DNA of 64,000 nucleotides from Pseudomonas sp. R37(2017). GTDB lineage: Bacteria; Pseudomonadota; Gammaproteobacteria; Pseudomonadales; Pseudomonadaceae. The notes under the pieces are model-generated. The model searched no databases, was not told the DNA's origin, and saw only the letters and a list, made by a program, of their open reading frames with translations. The position numbers and the translations under genes were made by a program. The stretch is from NCBI RefSeq assembly GCF_002113375.1, contig NZ_NEHO01000013.1:1-64000 (forward strand), in the 5' to 3' direction. Shown here piece by piece: positions 34,038-43,471 of the stretch (its first letter is position 1; the number at the start of each line of letters is the position of its first letter).

Positions 34038-34973
34038 ATGACCGTCCTGGTAATCGCTGAACACGACAACAAGGTTTTGGCTTCGGCCACCCTGAACACC
34101 GTGGCTGCCGCCGTGAAAATGGGCGGCGACATCCACGTCCTCGTCGCCGGTGCCAACGTTGGCGCCGTGGCTGAAGCGGCGACGAAAATTGCGGGTGTTG
34201 CTAAGGTGCTGGTCGCCGACAACGCGGCCTATGCCAACCAATTGCCGGAAAACACGGCACCGCTGGTCGTCGCGCTGGTTAATGAGGCAGGCTATAGCCA
34301 CGTACTTGCACCCGCCACCTCCAACGGCAAAAACATCCTGCCACGGGTGGCTGCGCAACTGGACGTCGACCAGATCTCCGAGATCATCACGGTTGAATCG
34401 CCGGATACCTTCAAGCGTCCGATCTACGCCGGCAATGCCATCGCTACCGTTCAGTCCAACGCCGCAGTGAAAGTGATCACCGTGCGTGCCACCGGTTTCG
34501 ACGCCGTGGCAGCCGAAGGTGGTTCGGCTGCCGTTGAACGGGTAGAGGCTGTCCACGACGCCGGTCAATCGTCCTTCGTCAGTGAAGAACTGGCCACGTC
34601 CGACCGTCCCGAGTTGACCGCTGCCCGGATCGTCGTTTCCGGCGGCCGCGGCATGCAGAACGGCGACAACTTCAAGCACCTGTATTCGCTGGCCGACAAG
34701 CTCGGCGCCGGTGTCGGCGCTTCCCGCGCGGCGGTCGACGCCGGTTTCGTTCCCAATGACATGCAGGTCGGCCAGACCGGCAAGATCGTTGCGCCACAGC
34801 TGTACATCGCCGTGGGTATCTCCGGGGCGATCCAGCATCTGGCCGGTATGAAAGATTCAAGGGTGATCGTTGCGATCAACAAGGACGAAGAAGCGCCGAT
34901 CTTCCAGGTCGCCGATTATGGCCTGGTGGCCGATCTGTTCGAGGCTGTGCCTGAACTGGAACAAACCCTGTAA
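34038..34973 (+). CDS. etfA: Electron transfer flavoprotein alpha subunit
   Basis: This 311-residue FAD-binding subunit starts MTVLVIAEHDNKVLAS. Its C-terminal FAD domain contains VGASRAAVDAGFVPNDMQVGQTGKIVAPQLYIAVGISGAIQHLAGM and INKDEEAPIFQVADYGLV, the canonical ETF-alpha signature. The ATG follows the etfB stop with no gap, giving coupled translation of the heterodimer. Confidence 0.95.
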   Translation: MTVLVIAEHDNKVLASATLNTVAAAVKMGGDIHVLVAGANVGAVAEAATKIAGVAKVLVADNAAYANQLPENTAPLVVALVNEAGYSHVLAPATSNGKNILPRVAAQLDVDQISEIITVESPDTFKRPIYAGNAIATVQSNAAVKVITVRATGFDAVAAEGGSAAVERVEAVHDAGQSSFVSEELATSDRPELTAARIVVSGGRGMQNGDNFKHLYSLADKLGAGVGASRAAVDAGFVPNDMQVGQTGKIVAPQLYIAVGISGAIQHLAGMKDSRVIVAINKDEEAPIFQVADYGLVADLFEAVPELEQTL

Positions 34974-34981
34974 GAGTCGCT

Positions 34982-35143
34982 GTGAAGCCCATCGCAGGCG
35001 TGCCCTCGATGGGTCTTCCACTGTGCCTGACTCCTTCGGCAGCGGCGGCAGGTATTGCGGTGATCAGTTGCATCGGCGCGTTGGTGCTGTTGTTGGCCAT
35101 CCCGGCGGGGCAGTTGAAGGAATGCAAACCACCAAACCTGTAG
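34982..35143 (+). CDS. Possible small membrane protein ending in a REP
   Basis: A 53-codon frame opens with GTG eight bases after the etfA stop. It encodes one hydrophobic segment (AAGIAVISCIGALVLLLAIP) followed by AGQLKECKPPNL. Its stop codon TAG lies inside the REP that starts at 35138. No ribosome site of quality is visible and I do not recognise the protein. It could be a chance ORF or the remnant of a longer membrane protein. Confidence 0.3.
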   Translation: MKPIAGVPSMGLPLCLTPSAAAAGIAVISCIGALVLLLAIPAGQLKECKPPNL

Positions 35144-35336
35144 GAGCGAGCATGCTCGCGAAAAAAGCATTCAGGCAACGCAGGCATACAGGTGTCCCGC
35201 GTCATCGTTGGCGTCCATCGCCAGCGTGCTCGCTCCTACAGGGTCAGGCAGGAATTCTGTAGGAGCGAGCATGCTCGCGAAAAAACGTTCAGACAACGCG
35301 GGTATACAGGTGTCCCGCGTCATCGTTTGCGTCCAG
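35138..35336. repeat. Variant REP elements in direct repeat
   Basis: Two copies of CTGTAGGAGCGAGCATGCTC (35138 and 35260) are each followed by GCGAAAAAA and a shared tract containing ACAGGTGTCCCGCGTCATCG. One inverted REP (35218-35240) lies between them. This is a rearranged REPIN type, different from those at 32901. It fills the convergent gap between etfA and the sulfatase gene. Confidence 0.75.
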
Positions 35337-35339
35337 TGA

Positions 35340-37316
35340 TCAAGGAGTGACGATGTTGTACTGCCCGTTGAAACTGTCGAGCATCGACAGGAGTTCACCC
35401 AACTTCTTGCCATCGCCCTCGAGCTTGATCGCGCCTTGTTTGATCGCCGTCGGGAAATCCAGCTCACGCAGGCTGATCTTGTCCAGGGTGGTCTTGTCCA
35501 TGCTCACGGTGAGCACGGCCTGGTCGTTCTTCATGCCGTCGCGGTGAGTCAGCACGCCATTGCGCAGGGTCAGGGCGTAGGGTTGTTGCAGGTCGTTGAA
35601 CACCCAGTTCAGGACCATGTCGTGTCCCACGGCTTTCTCGCTGTCCAGGCGCACGGCGAGGTAGTCGAAGAACATTTTCGGAGTCATGGCCTTGACCAGA
35701 TCAGGCTTGGCCCTGGCGCCTTCGTATTGCGGTACACCACTGCGCAGCTCCATGGCACCGGTCAGGTAGATGTTGCGCCACAGGGCGTTCTCGGCCTGGT
35801 AACCGAGCTGTTCCAGGGCATCGGCTTGCAGGTCCCGCGCCTCCTTGTTGTCAGGGGCAGCGAACACCAGATTGTTACCCAGTTGCGCGGCCCAACGGTA
35901 GTCGCCCTTGGCGATGGCAGCTTGCATCAGCTTGATCACGGCATCGGCGCCACCCAGGGCGTTGACCAGATGCTGACCGGCTTCAACCGGCGGCAGCGGG
36001 TCAAGGTTGGCCGGATTGCCGTCGTAGAAACCCATGTAACGCTGGTAAACCGCACGGGAGTTGTGGCTGAGCGAGCCGTAGTAGCCGCGGGTGTACCACT
36101 TCTGGTCCAGGTCACCCGGTAGCTTTTGCATGTTCTGCGCCACTTCTGTCGGTGACTTGCCCTGGTTGATCAGGTGCAGGGTACGGTCGTTGAGGAAGGC
36201 ATACATGTCGCGCTGGTCGGCGAGCATGCCGCGGATGCGTTCGCCACCCCAGGTCGGCCAGTTGTGCGAAACGAACATCACGTCGACCTTGTCACCGTAG
36301 CGCGCCAGGCTGGCGTCGATGTATTCGCTCCAGGCCTTGGCATCACGCACCAGGGCGCCGCGCGGGGTGAGGATGTTGTGCATCATCTGCGTGGTGTTTT
36401 CCGACATGCAGACAGCACGCAGTTGCGGCAGGAAGAAGTTCATCTCCGCCGGGGCTTCGGTGCCGGGTGTCAGCTGGAACTCGACGTCGAAGCCGGCGAC
36501 CTTGTGCGTCTCGTAGGTCTGGCTGATCAGGTCGGTGGGCGCAATGATCGTCAACGAACCGTTGGTAGGGGCGGTCTTGCCCATGCCGGCTTCCAGTTGG
36601 CCTTGCTCGCTACGTGGCAGGAACGAACCGAACTGGTACTGGGATCGACGGGCCATGGCAGTGCCGGCGAACACGTTCTCGCTGACCACGTGTTCCATGA
36701 AGCCGACCGGGGCGTAGATCTTCACCTTGCCGGCCTTGACGTCCGCCTCGTCGACCACACCGCGCACCCCACCGAAATGGTCGGCATGGCTATGACTGTA
36801 GGCGACAGCGACCACCGGCTTTTTCGGGCGATGCTGGAAGTACAGGTCCAGGGCTGCGCGCGCGGTTTCGGTGACGGTCAACGGATCGATGATGAACAGA
36901 CCGTCATCGCCTTCGATGATGGTCATGTTCGACACGTCCATGCCACGCAGCTGGTAAATCTTCGGCGCGACTTCGAACAGACCCGCATGTACGTTCAACT
37001 GGGCCAGGCGCCACAGGCTCGGGTTGACCGAGTCGGCCGGCTTTTCCCTGGCCAGGAACTTGTAGGCATCGATGTCCCAGACCACCTGGCCACTGGCGTT
37101 CTTGATCTGTCCGGTGAACGGGGCAATCAGGCCACGGCTGACGGACTCATAGTCGGTACGGTCGCTGAAGGGCAGGTTTTTCAGCACCTCGGCATTCTTC
37201 GCCGTGGTGATGGCGCTGGCGGGTTTGCTGACGGCCTGTTCGGTGGCATGAACCTGTTGCGCGACCAGCGCTGCAAGCAGGCTGAGTAACAAAGCCGGTT
37301 TGGCAGAAATCGACAT
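35340..37316 (-). CDS. sdsA1: Exported alkyl sulfatase, SdsA1-type metallo-beta-lactamase fold
   Basis: The protein has 658 residues when started at ATG 37316 (GGAG six bases upstream), the length of P. aeruginosa SdsA1. It has a signal peptide (LLLSLLAALVAQQVHA), the binuclear zinc motif SHSHADHFGG, a dimerisation domain (GYYGSLSHNSRAVYQRYMG) and the C-terminal SCP2-like domain (MTPKMFFDYLAVRLDSEKA). SdsA1 enzymes hydrolyse alkyl sulfate esters to alcohol and sulfate outside the cytoplasmic membrane. It is convergent with etfA and divergent from the DUF1302 gene. The released alcohol could feed the GMC oxidase, aldehyde dehydrogenase and CoA ligase of this locus (inference). Confidence 0.9.
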   Translation of the reverse strand: MSISAKPALLLSLLAALVAQQVHATEQAVSKPASAITTAKNAEVLKNLPFSDRTDYESVSRGLIAPFTGQIKNASGQVVWDIDAYKFLAREKPADSVNPSLWRLAQLNVHAGLFEVAPKIYQLRGMDVSNMTIIEGDDGLFIIDPLTVTETARAALDLYFQHRPKKPVVAVAYSHSHADHFGGVRGVVDEADVKAGKVKIYAPVGFMEHVVSENVFAGTAMARRSQYQFGSFLPRSEQGQLEAGMGKTAPTNGSLTIIAPTDLISQTYETHKVAGFDVEFQLTPGTEAPAEMNFFLPQLRAVCMSENTTQMMHNILTPRGALVRDAKAWSEYIDASLARYGDKVDVMFVSHNWPTWGGERIRGMLADQRDMYAFLNDRTLHLINQGKSPTEVAQNMQKLPGDLDQKWYTRGYYGSLSHNSRAVYQRYMGFYDGNPANLDPLPPVEAGQHLVNALGGADAVIKLMQAAIAKGDYRWAAQLGNNLVFAAPDNKEARDLQADALEQLGYQAENALWRNIYLTGAMELRSGVPQYEGARAKPDLVKAMTPKMFFDYLAVRLDSEKAVGHDMVLNWVFNDLQQPYALTLRNGVLTHRDGMKNDQAVLTVSMDKTTLDKISLRELDFPTAIKQGAIKLEGDGKKLGELLSMLDSFNGQYNIVTP

Positions 37317-37643
37317 GAAGACTCCGATTTGATTGTTGTTGTTTGATGGGTGACCTGAAAGCGGACGACCTAGGATAGGGAGCGAATGCCGCCGTGAGTT
37401 TGGCTTCAGGGGCCAAAAACTGTGCAGGGAACAGCGGGGCAGGGCTGCTGAAGAAGGGACATTGATAACGATGTAACTGGCGGTAACAGGCTTGCTCCAG
37501 ACGGCACTCGAAAGGCCGCCAAATTCACCACCGGCCACCAAAGGGGTGAGACGAAAAATCGCCCATCCGGGCAGTGATATATCCCGAACCCGCTCAATAG
37601 GATTGCGACTCCACTCAAGTTTATGTTTCTGCTGGAGAGCCGC
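37317..37643. other. Divergent promoter region between sulfatase and DUF1302 genes
   Basis: This 327-base non-coding stretch holds the promoters for both directions. I see no REP, no copy of the 24-bp element and no convincing sigma-54 site. An AT-richer stretch with TGATATATCCC at about 37576-37586 may mark the DUF1302 promoter. Confidence 0.4.
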
Positions 37644-39482
37644 ATGACCACAATAAAAACAAAAAAACGCGGGCCGTTTCCGCCGCATGCGCTGGCAATC
37701 GCCGTCGCTTTGGGTTTGGCCGGTCAGGCTCAGGCCGTGGGTTTCAACATGGGGGAAGTCGAGGGGCAATTCGACTCGTCGCTGTCGATCGGTGGTAGCT
37801 GGTCGACGACCAATCCGGACAAGCACTTCATTTCCAACTTCAACAGCCAGGGCGTCACTGGAGCCACTGGCTCATCGCGTACCTCTGACGATAACCGCCT
37901 GAACTTCCGTGCCGGCGAGAACTTTTCGACCATCTTCAAGGGCACCCACGACCTGGAATTGAAGTACGGCGAAAGTGGTGTCTTCGTGCGTGGCAAGTAC
38001 TGGTACGACTTTGAGCAAGAGGACGGTCACCAGCATTTCTACGACATCTCCGACAAGGGGCGTGACGAGGCTGCGCGGTCCAAGGGCGCCCAGTTCCTCG
38101 ATTCCTTCATCTACCACAACTACAGCCTTGGCGAGCGCGCCGGTAACGTGCGCGTGGGCAAGCAGGTGGTGAGCTGGGGGGAGAGTACCTTCATCGGTAA
38201 CTCGATCAACACCATCAACCCGATCGACGTGGCGGCGTTGCGCCGTCCCGGTGCCGAGGTGAAGGAAGGCCTGATCCCGGTCAACATGTTCTACCTGTCC
38301 CAAGGCCTGAGCGAAAACATCACCGCCGAAGGTTTCTACCAGCTGGAGTGGGACAAATCGGTGGTCGACAACTGCGGGACTTTCTTCGGTTCCGATCCGG
38401 TCGCCCAAGGCTGCAATGACCGTCTGGTCGCCGCAGGCCGGGACCTGGCGCCGGGTGTAGCGAAGAATACAGGCGGTGCGGCGGCTGTAGCGGCCGGCCT
38501 GGACGATGCCTACATTCCCCGTGGCAAGGACAACGACGCCCGCGACGGCGGTCAGTACGGCGTGGCCCTGCGCTGGTTCATTCCAGAGCTCAACGATACC
38601 GAGTTGGGCGCCTATGCCATCAACTACCACAGCCGCAACCCTTACCTGAGTGTCACCCAGAGCACTGTCAGGGCATCGGCTGCCAATCCGTTTGCCGGCG
38701 TACGCAGCGCCACCTACTTCATCGACTACCCCGAAGACATCCACCTCTATGGCCTGAGCTTTCAGACGAGCGTAGGCGGTGCCTCTGTGGGAGGTGAAGT
38801 CAGCTACCGACCGAACATGCCACTGCAAATCAACACGACTGACCTGCTCGGCGCGGCGACGCTGACGGCCACCTCGCCGCTGATCACTTCCGGATTCGCC
38901 GCCAACACCCTGGGCACCGAAGTCAATGGCTACAAGCGCATGCCCGTCACCCAGGCCCAGGTCACCGCGACCCGGTTTTTCGACCAGGTCATGGGGGCAG
39001 ACCGTCTGACCCTGATCGGTGAGGTGGGTTACAACCATATCGGTGGCCTGGACAAGGCCGATGGCAGCGGCGTGCGTTTCGGCCGCAATCCGGTCTTTGG
39101 TTCCGGCGAACTGCTGGGGGCCGCCGCCGCTGCTTGCCGGGGTACGGCCGTGGGCACTGCGACCGCCAGCAACCCGGCGCAAGAGTGCAACGACGATGGC
39201 TTCTACACCAGTAACAGCTGGGGCTACCGCGCCCGCGCCAAGCTCGATTACCCGAACGTGATCGCCGGCATCAACCTGTCGCCGAACCTGGCCTGGTCCC
39301 ATGACGTGCAGGGCTACGGTCCGAACTTCGAAGAGGGCTCCAAGGCCATCAGCGTCGGCCTGGATGCCGATTACCGCAGCACCTATACCGCCAGCCTCAG
39401 TTACACGGACTTCTTCGGCGGCGACTTCAACACCAACGTCGATCGTGACTACGTCGCGCTCAGCTTCGGCGTGAACTTCTAA
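37644..39482 (+). CDS. DUF1302 outer-membrane protein
   Basis: This 612-residue protein has a signal peptide (ALAIAVALGLAGQAQA) and a large, aromatic-rich beta domain with repeated alternating strands (SLSIGGSWSTT, HDLELKYGESGVFVRGKYWYDF). It ends with YVALSFGVNF, a C-terminal Phe typical of outer-membrane barrels. DUF1302 proteins occur with DUF1329 proteins in catabolic loci for hydrophobic substrates such as steroids, long-chain esters and monoterpenes, and are proposed to mediate uptake. The DUF1329 gene follows at 15 bases. ATG 37644 is preferred (CTGGAGAG upstream). Confidence 0.87.
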   Translation: MTTIKTKKRGPFPPHALAIAVALGLAGQAQAVGFNMGEVEGQFDSSLSIGGSWSTTNPDKHFISNFNSQGVTGATGSSRTSDDNRLNFRAGENFSTIFKGTHDLELKYGESGVFVRGKYWYDFEQEDGHQHFYDISDKGRDEAARSKGAQFLDSFIYHNYSLGERAGNVRVGKQVVSWGESTFIGNSINTINPIDVAALRRPGAEVKEGLIPVNMFYLSQGLSENITAEGFYQLEWDKSVVDNCGTFFGSDPVAQGCNDRLVAAGRDLAPGVAKNTGGAAAVAAGLDDAYIPRGKDNDARDGGQYGVALRWFIPELNDTELGAYAINYHSRNPYLSVTQSTVRASAANPFAGVRSATYFIDYPEDIHLYGLSFQTSVGGASVGGEVSYRPNMPLQINTTDLLGAATLTATSPLITSGFAANTLGTEVNGYKRMPVTQAQVTATRFFDQVMGADRLTLIGEVGYNHIGGLDKADGSGVRFGRNPVFGSGELLGAAAAACRGTAVGTATASNPAQECNDDGFYTSNSWGYRARAKLDYPNVIAGINLSPNLAWSHDVQGYGPNFEEGSKAISVGLDADYRSTYTASLSYTDFFGGDFNTNVDRDYVALSFGVNF

Positions 39483-39497
39483 ATGAGGAACAAGCAT

Positions 39498-40865
39498 ATG
39501 AAAACAACAATAATGCTGCGCGTCGGTGCCCTGGCGCTGACACTTGTGACCACCAGCGTGCTGGCGGCCGTGTCGCCGGATGAAGCGGCAAAACTGGGCA
39601 CCACCCTGACGCCGCTGGGCGGTGAGAAGGCGGGTAACGCCGACGGCAGCATCCCGGCCTGGACCGGGGGCTTGAAGGCCGATGCGGCCCCCATCGACAG
39701 CAAGGGTTTCCTGGGTGACCCGTTCGCTGATGAGAAGCCGCTGTTCACCATTACCGCTGCCAACGCCGAGCAGTACAGGGACAAGCTGAGCGAGGGCCAG
39801 ATGGCCCTGTTCAAACGCTATCCGGATACCTACAGGATTCCGGTGTACAAGACCCACCGTACCGCGTCTTCGCCACAGGAAGTCTACGAGGCGGTGAAAA
39901 AGAGTGCGGTCAGCACCCAGGCAGAAAACGACGGCAATGACCTGAGCAATTTTGTCTCGCACTACTATGCGTTCCCGATCCCCAAGTCCGGTGTCGAGGT
40001 GGTGTGGAATCACATGACCCGCTATCGCGGCAAAAACCTGCATCGCGAACTGGCGCAGGCCGTGCCGCAGACCAACGGCGACTTCACCATCGTCGAAGTC
40101 ACTGACGATGTGGCGTTCCCGCAATACATGCCGGGCGGCGATGGGGCGCAGAGCGAAAACATCCTGTTCTACTACAAACAGGAAGTGACGGCGCCGTCAC
40201 GTCTGGCCGGCAACGTGCTGCTGGTGCACGAGACCATCGACCAGGTCAAGGAACCGCGCATGGCCTGGCAGTACAACGCCGGCCAACGTCGCGTGCGACG
40301 CGCACCGCAAGTGGCCTATGACGGCCCGGGTACCGCCGCCGACGGCATGCGTACGGCCGACAACGCCGACATGTTCAACGGCTCGCCAGACCGCTATCAG
40401 TGGAAGTTGGTGGGCAAGAAGGAAATGTACATTCCCTACAACAACTACAAGTTGTATTCGCCTTCGCTCAAATACGCCGACATCATCAAGCCCGGGCATA
40501 TCAACCAGGACCTGACCCGCTATGAGCTGCACCGCGTGTGGCAAGTCGAGGCAACCTTGAAGCCGGGTGAGCGGCATGTCTATGCCAAGCGTACGCTGTA
40601 CATCGATGAGGACACCTGGACCGCTGTCGAAGTCGATCACTATGACGGTCGCGGCCAGCTGTGGCGTGTAGGCGAGGGCTTCGCGATCAACGATTACAAG
40701 GAAGGTATCGCCAACTATGCCGGGTTCACCTTGTATGACCTCATGGCCGGGCGTTACATCGTCCAGGGCTTGAGCAACGAAGCCAAGCGAGCCATTGCCT
40801 ACAACACCACGCCGAAAATGGCCGACTTCACCCCGGCGGCCCTGCGCAACGCAGGCGTTCGCTGA
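39498..40865 (+). CDS. DUF1329 exported protein, partner of DUF1302
   Basis: This 455-residue protein has a signal peptide (MLRVGALALTLVTTSVLAA) and then the family opening VSPDEAAKLGTTLTPLGGEKAGNADGSIPAWTGG. The core contains AWQYNAGQRRVRRAPQVAYD, PYNNYKLYSP and RTLYIDEDTW, as in LolA/LolB-like outer-membrane lipoprotein-sorting folds. It most likely forms an uptake or outer-membrane assembly unit with the preceding porin-like protein. GAGGA lies before ATG 39498; ATG 39483 in frame has no ribosome site. Confidence 0.88.
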   Translation: MKTTIMLRVGALALTLVTTSVLAAVSPDEAAKLGTTLTPLGGEKAGNADGSIPAWTGGLKADAAPIDSKGFLGDPFADEKPLFTITAANAEQYRDKLSEGQMALFKRYPDTYRIPVYKTHRTASSPQEVYEAVKKSAVSTQAENDGNDLSNFVSHYYAFPIPKSGVEVVWNHMTRYRGKNLHRELAQAVPQTNGDFTIVEVTDDVAFPQYMPGGDGAQSENILFYYKQEVTAPSRLAGNVLLVHETIDQVKEPRMAWQYNAGQRRVRRAPQVAYDGPGTAADGMRTADNADMFNGSPDRYQWKLVGKKEMYIPYNNYKLYSPSLKYADIIKPGHINQDLTRYELHRVWQVEATLKPGERHVYAKRTLYIDEDTWTAVEVDHYDGRGQLWRVGEGFAINDYKEGIANYAGFTLYDLMAGRYIVQGLSNEAKRAIAYNTTPKMADFTPAALRNAGVR

Positions 40866-40894
40866 GTCAACTGATCATCTGCGGCACTGGACCC

Positions 40895-41078
40895 TTCGCG
40901 GGCAAGCCCTAACGCCGGTCAGTTAAGCAATTGAGGTCTCTGTAGGAGCGAGTTCACTCGCGATGGTCGTCAACGATAACGCTGGAAGCCTGGCACCCCG
41001 CGGCGTTCTCCAGTCCATCGCGAGCGTGCTCGCTCCTACAATTTCCTTAACTGACTGGCATTAGGGCTTGCCCGCGAA
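40895..41078. repeat. REPIN nested inside a 33-bp inverted repeat
   Basis: An outer arm at 40895-40927 (starts TTCGCGGGCAAGCCCTAA) is mirrored at 41045-41077 with two mismatches. Between the arms sits a complete REPIN (40940-41040). The whole can fold into one long cruciform or hairpin after the DUF1329 gene. The outer repeat is a different family from the REPs. No gene is supported from 40866 to 41253. Confidence 0.8.
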
Positions 41079-41194
41079 GGCGGGTTGTCAGGCGACATGG
41101 ATGCTGGATGTGTGATGCCGGGGATGATCAGTAAATGACCGCTGCGGCTCTACATCGTTTTTCCCCCTTGCGTATATCTCTACTGCCGACTGCC

Positions 41195-41206
41195 GGTTCG
41201 AGCGAC
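41195..41206 (+). promoter_or_regulatory. Weak match to the shared operator upstream of the LuxR gene
   Basis: GGTTCGAGCGAC lies about 50 bases before the LuxR start. It matches GGTTCGAACGAT of the 28361/30405 element at 10 of 12 positions and may be an autoregulatory site. It is too short to be decisive. Confidence 0.3.
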
Positions 41207-41253
41207 CCTTGTTCTGGCAGCCCGCGGTTAATCACCCGCAAGAGATCTGCGCA

Positions 41254-43436
41254 ATGTTATCCATCAACGTCGACAGGGCCGCAGCCCTTACCGAGTATTC
41301 CACCGCGCCGGACTTGCCTTCAGCGCACATGCCACGCCCCCGGCTGATTGAGCGTTTGGCTGCACAGCCCAAGCGCCTGGTCCTGCTCTGGGCGCCAGCG
41401 GGTTATGGCAAGAGTTCGTTGTTGACCGAGTACTTCTGCCAGTCGACGGTCGATGATGTTGTCTGGCTGGAACTGGGCGCACGACCACTGTCGGTCGATC
41501 AGTTCCTGGCCCGGCTCTCTACGGCCCTGGGCTCGGCGCCCGGAGCGGTGGACAGTGAACAGGCGTTGCTGGAGCAAATTCGCCTTCGCAGTTCGCAACT
41601 GCATCTTGTACTCGATGATTTCCCGGTCAACGCCTGCGACGCACTCAACGCACTGATCGGCCGTCTCCTTGGCCATCCCAGACCTTGTTGCAACTGTATG
41701 TCACCAGCCGACAGCGACCGGATTGGAACCTGCCGCGACTGTTGCTGGCCGACGATCTGCTCGAGCTGGATGCCCGGTCATTGGCGTTCACCTCGCAAGA
41801 GCAACGCTGCCTGCAACTGCGCCTGTCGCCACAGGCATCGTTGGCGCAATCCGAAGCCCTGTGGCAACGGACCCGGGGCTGGTGCGCAGGCACTCGCCTG
41901 ATTCTGGCCGCTGGAAAAAATGACGAAGATGACCGGCACATCGCGCACACGTGGCTCAGGGATTATCTGGAGCGCGAATGGCTGAGCCGGCTGGACGGGC
42001 AGGATTGCGCGGCGCTCATCGAATTGGCACAGCTGCCCAAATGCTCGGCGCAACTGTGTGAGCAGCTTTGGGAGGGACAACAGGGCGCGCGGTTGTTCAT
42101 GCGCCTGCAAAAGGCTCATTCCTTTTTCTTACCGGCCCAAGGGGAGGGTGACTGGTTCCAATTGTTGCCCGTGGTGGCCCAGACCCTGTCGGGCATGCTG
42201 GGCAACAGTGCGCAGAAACTCCTGCGCCTGCGTGCCTGCCGCATCTACCATGCCTTGGGCCAACCCAATGCGGCAATCGAGCTGGCACTGCTGGCCGGCA
42301 GACCGGATGTCGCCGCCAGTTACCTGGAGCACATCAGCCTTGAATGGCTGCTCAGCGAATGCAACCTCGCTGCGCTGCTGAACTGGAAAGAACAGATTCC
42401 TCAAGAGTTGCTGCACAGTACGCCGCGTTTGTTATGCCTGTTTGCCCGGGCGTTGCTGATCAGTTGGCGCCTGGATGAAGCGGCAACCTGTATCGATAAC
42501 CTGGGCAAGTTCTTGCCCTTGCCGGACAAGGGTCGGCATTTGCGCTTGCTTGCCAATGTCCAGGCGTTGTACGGGGCGCTGGCAGCGTTGCGTGGTGATA
42601 CCGCTTCGGCAAGGTCCCATTGCCACGAGGCGATCGCGGATTTGCCGGCGCAGGACTGGCGCTCCTCGATCCTGTGTCACTCGATGCTCGCGCGGATGGC
42701 GATGACGGATGGCGACCTGTCGACCGCTCAGGATCACTTGCACAAGGCCACCGAAATCGGGCGGCGCAACGGCAGCCTGACCTGCGAATTGTTGATGGAT
42801 GTCGATGCCATCCGCTTGCTGATGCTGCGGGGTGAAATGACCCAGGCCGAAGCATTGCTGCTGCGCAGTTTCGAGCATGCACGTGGCCTGGAGAGCCAGC
42901 ACCGTTTGCTGAAAGGCCGATTGCACCTGCTGCGGGCGGAACTGCATGTGTTGGCTGGGCGCCTGGATGAATGCGCAGAGAACCTGCACGCCAGCGAACG
43001 CCTCGCCATGGAAGTCGGTGACCCCTGGATCCTGCGGGTTCTGGTCATCCAGGCCGAACTGACGGCCCGGCGTGGTGACAGTGAACGCGCCGCCATGCTC
43101 TTGCGCGACGCCCAGCGAATCATGCAGCGCGGGAATGTCCCTGAGCACCTGTTCCAGCCTGCGTTGGAGGCACAACGGCTGAAGCTGCTGGGCGCGCCAC
43201 ACGATCTCTCGCCTCCGGCAATGGTGACGCCCGTTGAATCTTCCCTGCTGACCCTTCGGGAAACCGCCGTCCTCAAGCTGCTGGCGCAAGGCCTGACCAA
43301 CAAGGAAATCGGCAAGCAGCTGTTCATTTCACTCAACACCGTCAAGACCCATGCGCGCAGCGTCAACCACAAGCTGGGCGTCAGCGGTCGCACCCTGGCG
43401 GTGATGCGTGCCCAGGCCCTCGGGTTGTTGCTCTGA
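41254..43436 (+). pseudogene. MalT-like LuxR-family regulator split by a -1 frameshift
   Basis: The first frame (from ATG 41254) encodes the ATPase start with P-loop WAPAGYGKSS and the segment LHLVLDDFPVNACDALNALI. The second frame, open to 43436, continues with LLQLYVTSRQRPDWNLPRLL, the helical sensor domain and an intact C-terminal LuxR HTH (LTLRETAVLKLLAQGLTNKE, LFISLNTVKTHARSVNHKLG). The reading frame changes at GGCCATCCCAGACC (41671-41684). One extra C in the CCC run would restore GHPQTLLQLYV and a protein of about 727 residues. It may be a real inactivation, a phase-variable tract or a sequencing error. As an ATP-dependent activator it would be the natural regulator of the next operon. 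Confidence 0.85.
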
Positions 43437-43471
43437 CCGCGCCTTTGACTACTACGACAAGAGAATCGTTT

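Noticed and set aside
37470..37500. Sigma-54 promoter resemblance (TGGCGG and TTGCT)
   Set aside because: The GG-GC spacing is not the required ten bases.
37317..37826. 170-residue N-terminal extension of the alkyl sulfatase
   Set aside because: It overlaps the divergent DUF1302 start and precedes a clear signal peptide; the 658-residue form matches the family length.
37872..40124. 750-codon minus-strand frame across DUF1302/DUF1329 genes
   Set aside because: It spans two genes on the other strand and shows no recognisable domain; long antisense frames are common in GC-rich DNA.
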